From the NCBI RefSeq assembly GCF_000231115.1, contig NW_006889838.1:95720-117539 (forward strand): a stretch of DNA of 21,820 nt, written 5' to 3'. This DNA comes from Vittaforma corneae ATCC 50505 (lineage: Eukaryota > Microsporidia > Nosematidae). The notes beneath the pieces were generated by a model, which ran no database searches, was not told where the DNA came from, and saw only the letters and a list, made by a program, of their open reading frames with translations. The first letter of the stretch is position 1. Every line of letters begins with the position of its first letter. The position numbers and the translations under genes were made by a program. Below are positions 1 to 7,831 of the stretch, one piece after another.

Positions 1-11
1 ACCCCTACAAA

Positions 12-845
12 ATGAATAATACTATGAATAAGTTGGATGATTTATATAATACACGTACTGGCACTAAAAACGCGCTTACAACGAAAAATGTACTGACAGT
101 GTTACAAAGTGTGCCCTTCGGTCCGTTAATGGTAAAAATATACACGTTTTTCAGTACAGACACTGGATTGTATCTGTATCTTGGTGTTTTATGCACCGTG
201 GTTCTACTGGCTTATTTACTGATCAATCATAAGAATTATCATAAGTACAAACCCTTCTTTATTACAGGATACTGTCTTTTGTTCTTCAAAATTGTATTCT
301 ATGTATTCACATGCGGTGTAATGTCAAGTATCATTGGAGATGTTTCACCCGCTGGTAGTCTACCAATATACTACAACATTTTATACCTGTATGGAACTGG
401 GGTTTTGTTTGTTGAATTGCTGATGCTGGGATTTTTACAAGACCTGCTTCTTTTCGAAAGAAAGAAAGAGACAAGAAGACTTACAGTTCTGTTTAAGTGG
501 TTCGTTCTGATCTTTTGTATTGTAACTAATTGGCAGTTTTATGATATTTTCTCATCGTTTTCGGACAAAGTTAGTGATGAAGGAATGGTTGTTATTATAA
601 TAATGCTTGCAATGCAAATATTCTTACTCTGTGTCTTACCGTTCATCATTTACCTCTTATTCATGGTTGTTGAATTTCTAAAGAAAGTTGGTGATTTTGT
701 AGAAAATGTTATTGATTACGTAATACGTAAAATAGTTGCAGTTACCAGCCTTCTTTTTACATCTAAGCTTGGATCAAAACAAGAACAGAACACAGGTAGT
801 AGCTCTAGAAAAATAGAAAGACGTCTTACATCTTACGTTTTATAA
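12..845 (+). CDS. Five-TM integral membrane protein of unknown function
   Basis: I do not recognise this 277-residue protein. It has a polar N-terminus of about 50 residues, then strongly hydrophobic segments at roughly 53-72, 81-103, 120-145, 157-176 and 190-220, and a basic, Ser-rich tail (about 250-277). This gives about five membrane passes. No catalytic motif is visible. The start is chosen because a CCCC lies at 2-5, six bases before the ATG, matching the start signal of other genes here. A second ATG four codons on is possible. The stop is closely followed by an AT-rich stretch, and the next gene (TAF13) converges from the minus strand. It is probably a resident membrane protein of the ER or plasma membrane, but that is inference only. 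Confidence 0.7.
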   Translation: MNNTMNKLDDLYNTRTGTKNALTTKNVLTVLQSVPFGPLMVKIYTFFSTDTGLYLYLGVLCTVVLLAYLLINHKNYHKYKPFFITGYCLLFFKIVFYVFTCGVMSSIIGDVSPAGSLPIYYNILYLYGTGVLFVELLMLGFLQDLLLFERKKETRRLTVLFKWFVLIFCIVTNWQFYDIFSSFSDKVSDEGMVVIIIMLAMQIFLLCVLPFIIYLLFMVVEFLKKVGDFVENVIDYVIRKIVAVTSLLFTSKLGSKQEQNTGSSSRKIERRLTSYVL

Positions 846-990
846 GTAAATTTTTGATTTAATTAATTCACTTGACGTGTATCAAAGTTGTACTAATACT
901 GGAAAAGTGTAAACAAGCATGTTTAATTAACATTGACTGCCATCGTCGCAATTTGACTTTCATTCGTGTATTTACTTTAGTCATTCCACC

Positions 991-1224
991 TCACTCATTC
1001 CTTTTCATAATCTTTACACTCAAAAATCCTTCGTGCGCTTTTACCTCTTCGTTTATAAGCAGCAGGTTCTTTATTCTCGAATACTTCTTCCTGTCCCTCT
1101 TCAAAAAGTACATCAGATCTTCTGTTTTGGTTTTCCCTTTTATCCTGGCCATGGAGTGGACTTTAGTCAGCAGCAGACTGAGATAGTCCATCAAATAGCT
1201 GTGCAGAACTTCCACAGTATCCAT
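991..1224 (-). CDS. TAF13: TFIID subunit TAF13, short histone-fold protein
   Basis: The 77-residue product matches TAF13, a histone-fold TFIID subunit that pairs with TAF11 in RNA polymerase II preinitiation complexes. The recognisable core is the loop and helices after the long central helix. The segment with KTKTEDLMYFLKRD, followed by KKYSRIKNLLLINEE, lines up with the human segment that reads VEDIVFLIRKD then KFARVKDLL.MNEE. The long alpha-2 helix (about residues 1-26) is present. The first histone-fold helix, which in other TAF13 proteins contains a Tyr-Gly-Phe-Gly stretch, is not encoded after this ATG, and a TAG lies in frame seven codons upstream. Either the protein is truncated or an upstream exon or start was missed. 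There is no CCC triplet close to this ATG. It converges with the membrane protein at 12-845 and is divergent from thymidylate kinase, 132 nt away. Confidence 0.7.
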   Translation of the reverse strand: MDTVEVLHSYLMDYLSLLLTKVHSMARIKGKTKTEDLMYFLKRDRKKYSRIKNLLLINEEVKAHEGFLSVKIMKRNE

Positions 1225-1356
1225 CCTTGGTGAGTGGTATCTCTAGATAGTGAGGAAAAGCTGAGTGAAATAAACGTTATTAATAATAAAGACAAACACC
1301 AGATTTATTCGTCCCGGCTAAAGAATTACCTTTTGTATTAAAACACTTTTTCACCC

Positions 1357-1917
1357 ATGAGCTTTAAACTAATCGTTCTTGAGGGCTTGGATCGCAGTGG
1401 TAAAACCACAGTTTCCTCGATGCTTCAGCAACGACTACAGCCATGCACTATTATCAGATTTCCAAATAGAGCCACCGAGACAGGTAAACTTTTGGACAAG
1501 TTTCTGAAGAAGCAAATTAAATTTTCAGACCACACTATCCATCTTCTTTACTCTGCCAACAGATACGAGGAGGAAACAAGAATCAGAGACTTGCTTAAAT
1601 CGACCCATGTCATCTGTGACAGGTACTGGCTGAGTGGAGCGGTGTATTCAACAGCAAAAGGCCTGGACTTTGAGTGGTGCAAAAGTACAGACAAACTCTT
1701 ACCTCAACCTGACTTTACATTCTTTCTTGATGTGCCAGTAGAAGAAACCTCCAAGAGAACGTGTTTTGGGAATGAAGTTCATGACAAAATTGAATTTCAA
1801 AGGAAGGTCTATGAAATTTATAAAAGCAAGGTGGAAGAAGAAGGTGTTTATGAGATTAACGGACTGCAAGAACCCGAGAAGATAGTTGAAGCAATACTGG
1901 AATGTTTAAAGCCATAA
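1357..1917 (+). CDS. Thymidylate kinase (dTMP kinase)
   Basis: This 186-residue enzyme phosphorylates dTMP to dTDP with ATP, the step before dTTP synthesis, and is the yeast CDC8 / human DTYMK type. The P-loop GLDRSGKTT is at residues 10-18, with the DR pair typical of the eukaryotic family. The DRY motif is at 88-90, followed by the SGAVYSTAKG substrate loop. The LLYSANRYE segment at 63-71 matches the family's dTMP-binding arginine helix. A short LID with ERTC-like basic residues is around 130-142. Length is near the usual 200. CCC (1354-1356) directly abuts the ATG, so the mRNA leader must be almost nil, and a T/A-rich TATA-like stretch lies at about 1331-1343. The enzyme matters because these parasites have reduced nucleotide metabolism (family-level knowledge). 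Confidence 0.93.
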   Translation: MSFKLIVLEGLDRSGKTTVSSMLQQRLQPCTIIRFPNRATETGKLLDKFLKKQIKFSDHTIHLLYSANRYEEETRIRDLLKSTHVICDRYWLSGAVYSTAKGLDFEWCKSTDKLLPQPDFTFFLDVPVEETSKRTCFGNEVHDKIEFQRKVYEIYKSKVEEEGVYEINGLQEPEKIVEAILECLKP

Positions 1918-2106
1918 AGAGTACTTAATAGTGAATATTAAGACAGTCTGACTATTTTTAGTAAAAGAATTTACTTGCCTTAATGATTTGAAGAGGTTAA
2001 AGCAACTTTTTAAATTAACATATTGTTTTCCATTTTAAGTTGCCATGTTCTGCATTAGCATGGTGCTTTGGAATGGCTTGGTCTCAGTTACATTTTAATA
2101 AATACT

Positions 2107-2376
2107 TTAAAGCCCGTATGTCTTTCTACTTTCATCTTCAAATTTCAAGGGCTTCATTTGTGGTTTTGCTGCTTCCGGCTGTGATTCCTGTATTTTGCTT
2201 TTTTCCTGTAGATTTGTTTTCTCCTTCAGAGGCAGGTCTTCGTGCTTCTTAGACATGCTATTCATGGTTAGCGCTTTTAGAACTTTGTATCTCTTCTGGT
2301 TTATCAGTCTTGCCGGTGAGTATGCCTTTGAGTCTGGATTGTAGTTTTCCTTATCTTCTGTTGGGAAGAAATACAT
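2107..2376 (-). CDS. Small Lys/Glu-rich protein of unknown function
   Basis: I do not recognise this 89-residue protein. It is hydrophilic and rich in Lys, Glu, Gln and Ser, with an early KENYNPDSKAYSPAR stretch, and is probably largely disordered. There is no membrane segment. KEN resembles an APC/C degron (KEN box), but one tripeptide proves nothing. The gene is accepted because on its strand two CCC triplets lie within about 6-13 nt upstream of the ATG (GGG at 2382-2384 and 2387-2389 on the given strand), the same start signal as neighbouring certain genes. Confidence 0.5.
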   Translation of the reverse strand: MYFFPTEDKENYNPDSKAYSPARLINQKRYKVLKALTMNSMSKKHEDLPLKEKTNLQEKSKIQESQPEAAKPQMKPLKFEDESRKTYGL

Positions 2377-2680
2377 ATTCTGGGATGGGTAAACATGAAC
2401 AAAGAATGCGCGATCCAGCTGGTCTTCATAGCTTTATACAGTAAATAGCAATGCAGAAAGTCTGCCCGTGGTTTAGTGTATTCGTTGTACAAGCAAAAGT
2501 GTAGTATTAATGAACATTAAAAATTAAATAACTGTTACGATCAGACAAGTTATTAACAGTTGTAAACTTGCGAAATTTGACATTTATGCGCACTTTCCTT
2601 CGTGTTAAAATGGCATAGCACAAGGTTACGCTGTTGCCAACTTGAAAATACAAATAGTACTGCCAATATGCTATGTTTCG
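2377..2680. other. Gap without a convincing gene
   Basis: This AT-rich stretch lies between two minus-strand ORFs. The upstream side of the 2107-2376 gene (CCC triplets on the minus strand near 2382-2389) is its promoter. A short inverted pair, AACTGTT and AACAGTT, lies near 2529-2562. No protein frame, tRNA or repeat stands out. Confidence 0.5.
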
Positions 2681-2881
2681 TCAGTTACAATAGCTGTAGA
2701 ACTTTTGATTTGCATTTGTATTAGTAAAGCTATTCCAAAGCAGTAAATTTTTTAATATTTCCATTCTAATATGTCGTGCAAAAGGCACTTGATTGATAGG
2801 TATTTTATTCACAGGTTGAAGAGATAGCTTTACATTTGTGTTAGGGCTGCTATAAAGAAGTAGACACGCCAAAAGCATCAT
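2681..2881 (-). CDS. Doubtful small protein with N-terminal hydrophobic segment
   Basis: The open frame can start at an ATG-ATG pair (first base 2881), giving 66 residues. It begins with a signal-peptide-like stretch (MMLLACLLLYSS) followed by a polar, Asn-rich tail. A longer version from 2968 is open but would put coding sequence over the AAAAATTTTT element of the Cdc20 promoter, so it is less likely. A GGGG lies on its strand some 16 nt upstream of the ATG pair, in a context unlike the standard CCC signal. It may be a small secreted or anchored protein or a chance ORF. Confidence 0.25.
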   Translation of the reverse strand: MMLLACLLLYSSPNTNVKLSLQPVNKIPINQVPFARHIRMEILKNLLLWNSFTNTNANQKFYSYCN

Positions 2882-2948
2882 ATAAAACAATATAACCCCA
2901 CACAGCTTCTCTCCCTGGCTGTTTATTTGGAAAATATAAACATTGCCT

Positions 2949-2986
2949 AAAAATTTTTGCTTAAACAAATTTAGCTCATTCTACCC
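2949..2986 (+). promoter_or_regulatory. AAAAATTTTTGC element and CCC start signal of Cdc20 gene
   Basis: AAAAATTTTTGC at 2949-2960 and CCC at 2984-2986 precede the ATG at 2988. The same pair occurs before the ribosomal protein genes in this window. Confidence 0.55.
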
Positions 2987-2987
2987 T

Positions 2988-4034
2988 ATGGCATTTGACC
3001 ATCTGGACATTGGCGGGATCGAAAAAAATGATGGATTTAGGAATTCATTCATATTCGCACTGCCCACCATTAAAGAAAGATCAAAAAGAATAGAGGAGCG
3101 AATAGTTGATACATGTCCATTCAAAATACTAGATGCTCCTGGACTCATAGACGATTACTATTTGAATCTTCTCGATTGGACAGGTAATAGAATAGCAATT
3201 GCCCTTGGGGACACCGTATACTGCTATGACGTAAATTCAAAGGAGGTTATGGAAGTGTACAGTAGCCCAAGCTCTTATATCTCATCTCTAAAAGGATTCA
3301 ATAATGTTTTAGCAATAGGAGATTCCAAGGGCCAGATACATCTGTATGATTTTGAAAAAGGACAGATAGTAGATAGACGGATACCACATAGTACCAGAGT
3401 GTGCTCTATTGCATTCAGCGATAAGATTATGAGTAGTGGAGAAAAGACTGGAAAAATCAGCAACTTGGATCTTAGATCAAGCATACCTTCATATTTAAGT
3501 GGACATACGCAGGAGGTATGCGGACTAAAGTGGAGTCCCAATAATGAGTATTTAGCTAGTGGATCAAATGATAATACGGTGAGGATATGGAAAAGTGGGT
3601 CACCTATTTCTAGGGTATTAAAGGGGCATGAATCAGCTGTTAAGGCACTTGATTGGTGTCCATGGAGGGTAAATGTTCTGGCCACTGGAGGAGGAACAAA
3701 GGATAAGAGCATCAAGTTCTGGGATGTGGATGCAGGCAAGACTATTAGGTCTGTTGAGATGAATAGCCAGGTTTGTTCGCTCATTTACTGTAGTAAATAC
3801 AAGGAAATCATTACTGGACATGGGTTTCAGGAAAATGATCTAAAGCTGTGGAGAGCTAGTGATATGAAGCTGATATCACAGTTTGGTATGCATGAAAGTA
3901 GGGTGCTACACATGGCACTTTCCAATGATCAATGCACACTTGTGAGTCTTGGGGCTGACGAGTCGTTGAAGTTCTGGAAAATAGCAGAGCCACCGGCAAA
4001 AGAATACAAAAGAGATAGTATTGGATTGAGGTAA
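2988..4034 (+). CDS. CDC20: Cdc20/Fizzy-type WD40 activator of the anaphase-promoting complex
   Basis: The product (348 residues) is a WD40 propeller of the Cdc20/Cdh1 family, which brings substrates such as cyclins and securin to the APC/C ubiquitin ligase. Diagnostic features are KILDAPGL (46-53) followed by DDYYLNLLDW, the family entry into blade 1. Clear WD repeats follow, such as one reading GHTQEVCGLKWSPN then LASGSNDNTVRIW, and a second starting GHESAVKALDWCPW. The start at 2988 is chosen over an upstream ATG (2943) because CCC is two bases before it and the longer N-terminus would cover the promoter element. Oddities: the N-terminal tail is only about 45 residues, no C-box (DR-F/Y-IP-x-R) is visible, and the C-terminus is GLR rather than the usual IR. 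The stop overlaps AATAAA. It could equally be a Cdh1/Fzr-like activator, since the usual discriminating N-terminal motifs are missing. Confidence 0.9.
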   Translation: MAFDHLDIGGIEKNDGFRNSFIFALPTIKERSKRIEERIVDTCPFKILDAPGLIDDYYLNLLDWTGNRIAIALGDTVYCYDVNSKEVMEVYSSPSSYISSLKGFNNVLAIGDSKGQIHLYDFEKGQIVDRRIPHSTRVCSIAFSDKIMSSGEKTGKISNLDLRSSIPSYLSGHTQEVCGLKWSPNNEYLASGSNDNTVRIWKSGSPISRVLKGHESAVKALDWCPWRVNVLATGGGTKDKSIKFWDVDAGKTIRSVEMNSQVCSLIYCSKYKEIITGHGFQENDLKLWRASDMKLISQFGMHESRVLHMALSNDQCTLVSLGADESLKFWKIAEPPAKEYKRDSIGLR

Positions 4035-4038
4035 ATAA
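4033..4038 (+). terminator. AATAAA overlapping the Cdc20 stop codon
   Basis: The TAA stop at 4032-4034 shares two bases with AATAAA, implying an almost absent 3' UTR. Confidence 0.45.
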
Positions 4039-4180
4039 AAAATGTATGAAATATCCTGTTTTATATAGTATAAGATTGTTTCTGGAGAATATTTTGATTT
4101 CAACAGTTGTAGTTATTACTGTATTTTTAGAAGCTAGCCAAACTAATCGGTAACGATAAAATTAAATAGAGTAACAGTTA

Positions 4181-4263
4181 ACCACTATGGCCGAGCGGTC
4201 TAAGGCGGCAGACTTAAGATCTGTTGTTTGTAAAACGCGTGGGTTCGAATCCCACTGGTGGTA
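4181..4263 (+). tRNA. tRNA-Leu, anticodon UAA
   Basis: A complete cloverleaf folds by eye. The acceptor stem is ACCACTA (4181-4187) with TGGTGGT (4256-4262), with one T-G pair. The D-stem is GCC/GGC. The anticodon stem is GCAGA/TCTGT with loop CTTAAGA (4213-4219), giving anticodon TAA at 4214-4216, which reads UUA. A long variable arm (4225-4238) contains a GTTT/AAAC stem, as expected for a class II leucine tRNA. The T-arm is GTGGG-TTCGAAT-CCCAC (4239-4255) and the discriminator base A is at 4263. There is no intron and no encoded CCA. A TTTT at 4267-4270 is a suitable RNA polymerase III terminator. Confidence 0.95.
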
Positions 4264-4808
4264 ATGTTTTGAAATGCTGCATTTGTTCATAAAGATCAAG
4301 TTTTGAGTTGTGACATTGGAGCAAATAGCTCTAAAGTGAATTTATAGAATATAAGCTTCTAGTGTTAGACAGCTCTTTATGAAAGATGGTCGAATAAGTA
4401 AGAAAGCACCATACCGGGTTTAAGGTCTTGTATAATCTAAAGAGTGAGTGTAAGTCTATTTAAATTATTGACAGCATCAGTAAATTTACGCAACTATCTC
4501 AATGCTAAAACTATTATGTAAAATGCTGCTCTTTTCAGCATTATCTCTTCTTGAGCCTGGGATTTTTGAGATGGTATCGATGCTTCAAATGCCACTATCA
4601 CATTAAATGCATATCTGTCTTCAACGGTATTCTGCACAGGTAAAGCGGTTAGGGCTTCTTAGATCAGACTGCTAATATCTTCTTCACAATGAAGTTTCAA
4701 AACTCTCATTTACAGAGACTAATTCCTAATAAAGAAAAAGCGTCCGCTCTTTGTATCTTGCTTTTCAGGCTCTATCTGAAACTTTCATCTTTTTGACTGA
4801 CCCCACGA
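4264..4808. other. Gap between tRNA-Leu and Ase1 gene
   Basis: No intact gene is visible. The Pol III stop (TTTT, 4267-4270) opens it and the CCCC start signal of the Ase1 gene (4801-4804) closes it. A perfect 7-bp hairpin (AATGCTG/CAGCATT, 4522-4528 and 4536-4542) lies inside. On the minus strand a broken, protein-like frame runs through 4377-4709 and is listed separately. Confidence 0.5.
4377..4709 (-). pseudogene. Possible decayed gene, minus strand, three internal stops
   Basis: On the minus strand an ATG (first base 4709) opens a frame of 111 codons interrupted by stops at codons 17, 72 and 91 and closed at 4377. The longest open piece (codons 18-71) has nine alanines and a charged, amphipathic look (for example VEDRYAFNVIVAFEA), which is unusual for random AT-rich DNA. 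I recognise no family. A 54-codon open run is not significant by itself, so this is only a candidate relic. No shared residues with neighbouring genes were seen. Confidence 0.28.
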
Positions 4809-6100
4809 ATGAATACAATTAAACAAAAGCTAGAAGAGCTGTACGACATTCTTATAGAAATATCGCCAATAGCAAGCCTCACAGACGATCCGTTCAGTTT
4901 TAATACAAATTACTCTATAGAACTGGCAGACATACTTTCTACACTAGTTTCCAGGGCCGAGCATGAGAAAGAAGAGATTGACAGAGAAAACGAAAAACTA
5001 CACTCAGAAATATTGCTGTACTGTCAACAGCTTGATTTGAGTGCGCCAATTGTGCCAAAAATGCACAACTCCGCATTGAAAAGGGAATTTCTTAGGAACG
5101 AGCATGAGAAAATATCAATAGTTAGGAGCACTATAAGGTCTAAGATTGAAATATTGCAGCAAGAAATTGAGGCAATCAAGCAAGATTTAGACGATATAAA
5201 TCACACAGTCGATGTCGACAGCATGGATAGAGAATACAACACTGAGGCGTTGCCTGAAATTTCCTTGAAAAGATTGGAGTCACTACAGAATCTAAAGTCC
5301 TTACTTTTAGAAAAAATGAATGATCTTGAGTCAAAAAGGCAACATTTCTACGATGAAATAATACTAGTCAGCTGTAAGCTGTCAAAAAAGATAGAGCTTA
5401 GCTATGAAGAAAGGATCTGTGATCTTAAGAGAATGTTAGACAAGGTAACGAAGGAGTATGAAGCAAAGACGAAGCAATTTGAATGCTTAGTTGAGGACAT
5501 AAAAAAGAGAGAGTCGATATTAAATATTAAGCCTCGTAGTTTTGAGCATAGTTTGAGTGACAGTGTACTAAAAGAAATGACAGAATATAATGAGTATCTG
5601 AAAAATGAACAGAGAAGGTTGTTTGATGAGATTTTTGGAAGAACTTTGGCGGAAATCAAAGAGATCAACATGTTTATTGGCAGAAAAACCCCAGACTATC
5701 CTAGGACAGAAGAATCGCTAGTTGAGATGAGAAATGAGGTGGAAAGACTATGCACTATGAAAGAGTTGTACGTTGAAATAGCAGATAAGATACAGAAGAG
5801 AAGAGAGCTTCTGGAAAAAATGACAGAATTTGAAAAGATAGCATCAGATCCTAGAAGACTGTTCAAATCCTCGTTTCAGTTAAACAGTGAGGAGAAGTTC
5901 AGAAACAGTGCATATCCCAGTCTTTTAAAAATGGAGGAGTACTTTTTGAGATGATCGACAGATTTGAACAGATCTATGGTGTATTCATTTTTGAAGACAA
6001 AGAGTATAGAGCAGCGTTGAAAAGTGAAATAGAAAACAGAATAATCAACAGGACAGTGTTTATAAGTCGGTGTGATTCTCCATTTAGGAAAAAGAAGTAG
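4809..6100 (+). CDS. ASE1: Ase1/PRC1/MAP65 microtubule bundler, C-terminus in shifted frame
   Basis: This coiled-coil protein belongs to the MAP65 family, which crosslinks antiparallel microtubules in the spindle midzone. The 0-frame part (4809-5954, 381 residues) has heptad-rich helices throughout. Near its end is the family signature, FEKIASDPRRLF then SFQLNSEEKFR and YPSLLKMEE (about 340-378). The 0-frame stops at TGA 5952. The -1 frame from ATG 5951 to TAG 6100 continues exactly what the family should have next: MIDRFEQIYGVFIFEDKEY lines up without gap with the human PRC1 segment that has a W-E-Q core, and the last residues are basic. One missing T in the T5 run at 5943-5947 would join both frames as one reading of about 430 residues. 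CCCC at 4801-4804 marks the start. I read it as one gene with a sequence error or a -1 shift; a truncated but functional 381-residue product is the alternative. Confidence 0.85.
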
Positions 6101-6729
6101 ATCTGCGTGTAGGTTACTTACAATTCGGTTGTTTTAGCAAAAGGGCTTATTCACGAGCGCTAGAGTATATTCTGGAAATAAAGCCCATGCCAAAAGTGTC
6201 TGCCATTCAAAAGGTCTACATCGGAGAATATGCCTGAAAACTATGGACTGCAACCTTATACATTCATTTTGGAAATAGTAAGGCTATGCATGTGTTCTGA
6301 ACTTTTGGCTGTACCTTTGAATTCTTGTTTGGCTTTTAGCAAGCAGTGCAAGACTTGTGTGTATTTCAGCTCTGTGCGAGTCATACTTTACATGAGAATC
6401 GTGGTTTGCAGGACATAGAAAGGCATTGTGTTTAGGCCAAGAATAGTCTGGAAGATCGTTACTTTACAGGATCAATAGCACAAGGACTTAAGAGAGTCTC
6501 TTTGGAGACTCACGACTGAATATTAGAAAAAGCTGTAAACTGATTGAGGAAACAGTTCTAAGAACTCATTTGGGCTTTGTCTTTCGAGAAAACTCCATAT
6601 GAGTGGGTTGAGGTGGTGAAAGCATAATACACATGGAACTACGTAGAGAGCAACACTATGAAGCTGTCAAATTTCGACATGAAAAGCAAATGTCTAAATT
6701 TGATAGGTAAAAGCAAATACTATAAATAG
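6088..6729 (+). pseudogene. Possible decayed gene downstream of Ase1
   Basis: In the frame of 6181 the sequence is open from 6088 to a TGA at 6235. It encodes a stretch such as FSKRAYSRALEYILEIKPMP with helical, TPR-like spacing. The same frame then shows further protein-like pieces (for example FEKTPYEWVEVVKA near 6586-6624) separated by seven more stops before the final TAG at 6727. Nine stops in about 214 codons is only slightly fewer than chance, so the case rests on the look of the pieces. The first 13 bases overlap the shifted-frame end of Ase1. The family is not recognised. Confidence 0.2.
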
Positions 6730-6817
6730 TGCATTAATGATCTGAAATTCTATCTCATTTATTTGTTGTTCATTTTATACTTGTAGCATGATATCTGACA
6801 TACTAGATGGACAGTCT
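6101..6817. other. Gap downstream of Ase1 gene
   Basis: There is no intact gene. In one plus-strand frame (starting just after a TAG at 6085) a 49-codon piece looks protein-like and the rest of the frame is broken by stops; it is listed separately. A perfect 7-bp hairpin GAGTCTC-TTTG-GAGACTC occupies 6494-6511. The right end is the 3' side of the Orc1-like gene. Confidence 0.45.
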
Positions 6818-7708
6818 TCAATTCATGTCAAAAATCATGCTGAAGTCAGATTTTGTAACGGATGGAATTGACAGCTGATCACACTCGGCTAAGTATTTTT
6901 TGTATGCTCTGGCCTTACTCGATTCATTCTCTTTGACTTTACTTATGATTTGGTGATGGATGCTCTTTTCACCCTGTCTTTCACTCTCAATGAAGTCTTT
7001 GACGCTAAGAATATAGCAATTTGTAGCCACGTCTTTGTTTTGTGTGCTATTATCACTCTCTTTACCTGGTTTTCTCCCATCTTTAATATACATGCTATTT
7101 TTAGCGTTTTCTTTGCTACTGCTCTCTTCAGTACTTTCAATCTCTTTTTTGGATATTGCATTCAAAATTGTTTTAAATAGTCCTCGCAGATCACCTGCCT
7201 TTTCATGCTTCTTTGCTAAAAATGCTATGCACTCTTCATCCATTATGTGCCTGCCAAGTTCATTCTCCATCTTCATTTTAATAATTCCCTTTAGCTCATC
7301 GGCCGTGTAAGGCTTGAACCTCATATTTCCCATCTTTAGATTATTGCTGATTGTTATTATTTTCTTATTCTTATTTTTCAGAGAAACCAATAGTCGCAAA
7401 CATTCTTGTCTCTTCTCTTCAAGATATCTGTCAAACTCATCTATCACAATTATTTCTGTCTTGCTCCTTTCTAAAATACTTCTCAGCTCTGGTTCTGAGA
7501 AGTAATTCACATATTCAAATTTCTTGTTTTGGAGGACATCTCGGACGGTAGCTGTCTTTCCAGTTCCAGGATTCCCTGTGATATGGAAGATTGAATCATC
7601 CGACAGCAAGAAGTCGCTTATTCCTTGGATTTCCCTTTCTCTCAGGTATATCTTTTTGCAGTTCGTAAAGCATCTTATAGCTTGCTCAACATTGCTTTGG
7701 ATGCTCAT
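6818..7708 (-). CDS. ORC1: Orc1/Cdc6-type AAA+ replication initiator
   Basis: This 296-residue protein is a short AAA+ ATPase of the Orc1/Cdc6 family, which binds origins and loads the MCM helicase. Walker A is GNPGTGKT at 45-52; the following ATV is typical of Orc1 rather than Cdc6. Walker B is IIVIDEFD at 86-93, sensor 1 is SNN at about 121-123, the Orc1-like FKPYTADEL is at 131-139, and sensor 2 is GDLR at 172-175. A low-complexity Ser/Lys/Asn insert (about 187-225) leads to a winged-helix end with YKKYLAECDQLSIPSVTKSDF. There is no BAH domain. Between sensor 1 and FKPY only about seven residues remain, so the segment that carries the R-x-SRLG box in other Orc1 proteins is missing. CCCC lies 14 nt upstream of the ATG on its strand (7722-7725). 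Cdc6 cannot be excluded. Confidence 0.85.
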   Translation of the reverse strand: MSIQSNVEQAIRCFTNCKKIYLREREIQGISDFLLSDDSIFHITGNPGTGKTATVRDVLQNKKFEYVNYFSEPELRSILERSKTEIIVIDEFDRYLEEKRQECLRLLVSLKNKNKKIITISNNLKMGNMRFKPYTADELKGIIKMKMENELGRHIMDEECIAFLAKKHEKAGDLRGLFKTILNAISKKEIESTEESSSKENAKNSMYIKDGRKPGKESDNSTQNKDVATNCYILSVKDFIESERQGEKSIHHQIISKVKENESSKARAYKKYLAECDQLSIPSVTKSDFSMIFDMN

Positions 7709-7831
7709 TGAAGCTTAGCCTGGGGCTATTTTGTCAGAGACAAGGACGCTGTGTGCAGAAAATGACATAGGGCACTTGGTTGGATACATATGTGCATGTA
7801 TTTAAAAGAATTCTTCCCATGTGCCCTTCCA

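Noticed and set aside
872..1233. Two plus-strand ORFs (872-1186 and 1033-1233)
   Set aside because: They lie opposite TAF13, whose product is recognisable on the minus strand.
3275..3784. 169-codon minus-strand ORF inside the Cdc20 gene
   Set aside because: It lies opposite a certain WD40 coding region and has no start signal or family resemblance.
6230..6418. 62-codon plus-strand ORF with many Cys and Leu
   Set aside because: No CCC signal and no recognisable content; it lies in a gap where such a length is expected by chance.
6950..7718. Several plus-strand hydrophobic ORFs of 60-91 codons
   Set aside because: All lie opposite the Orc1-like AAA+ gene; hydrophobic residues arise from the antisense of charged codons.
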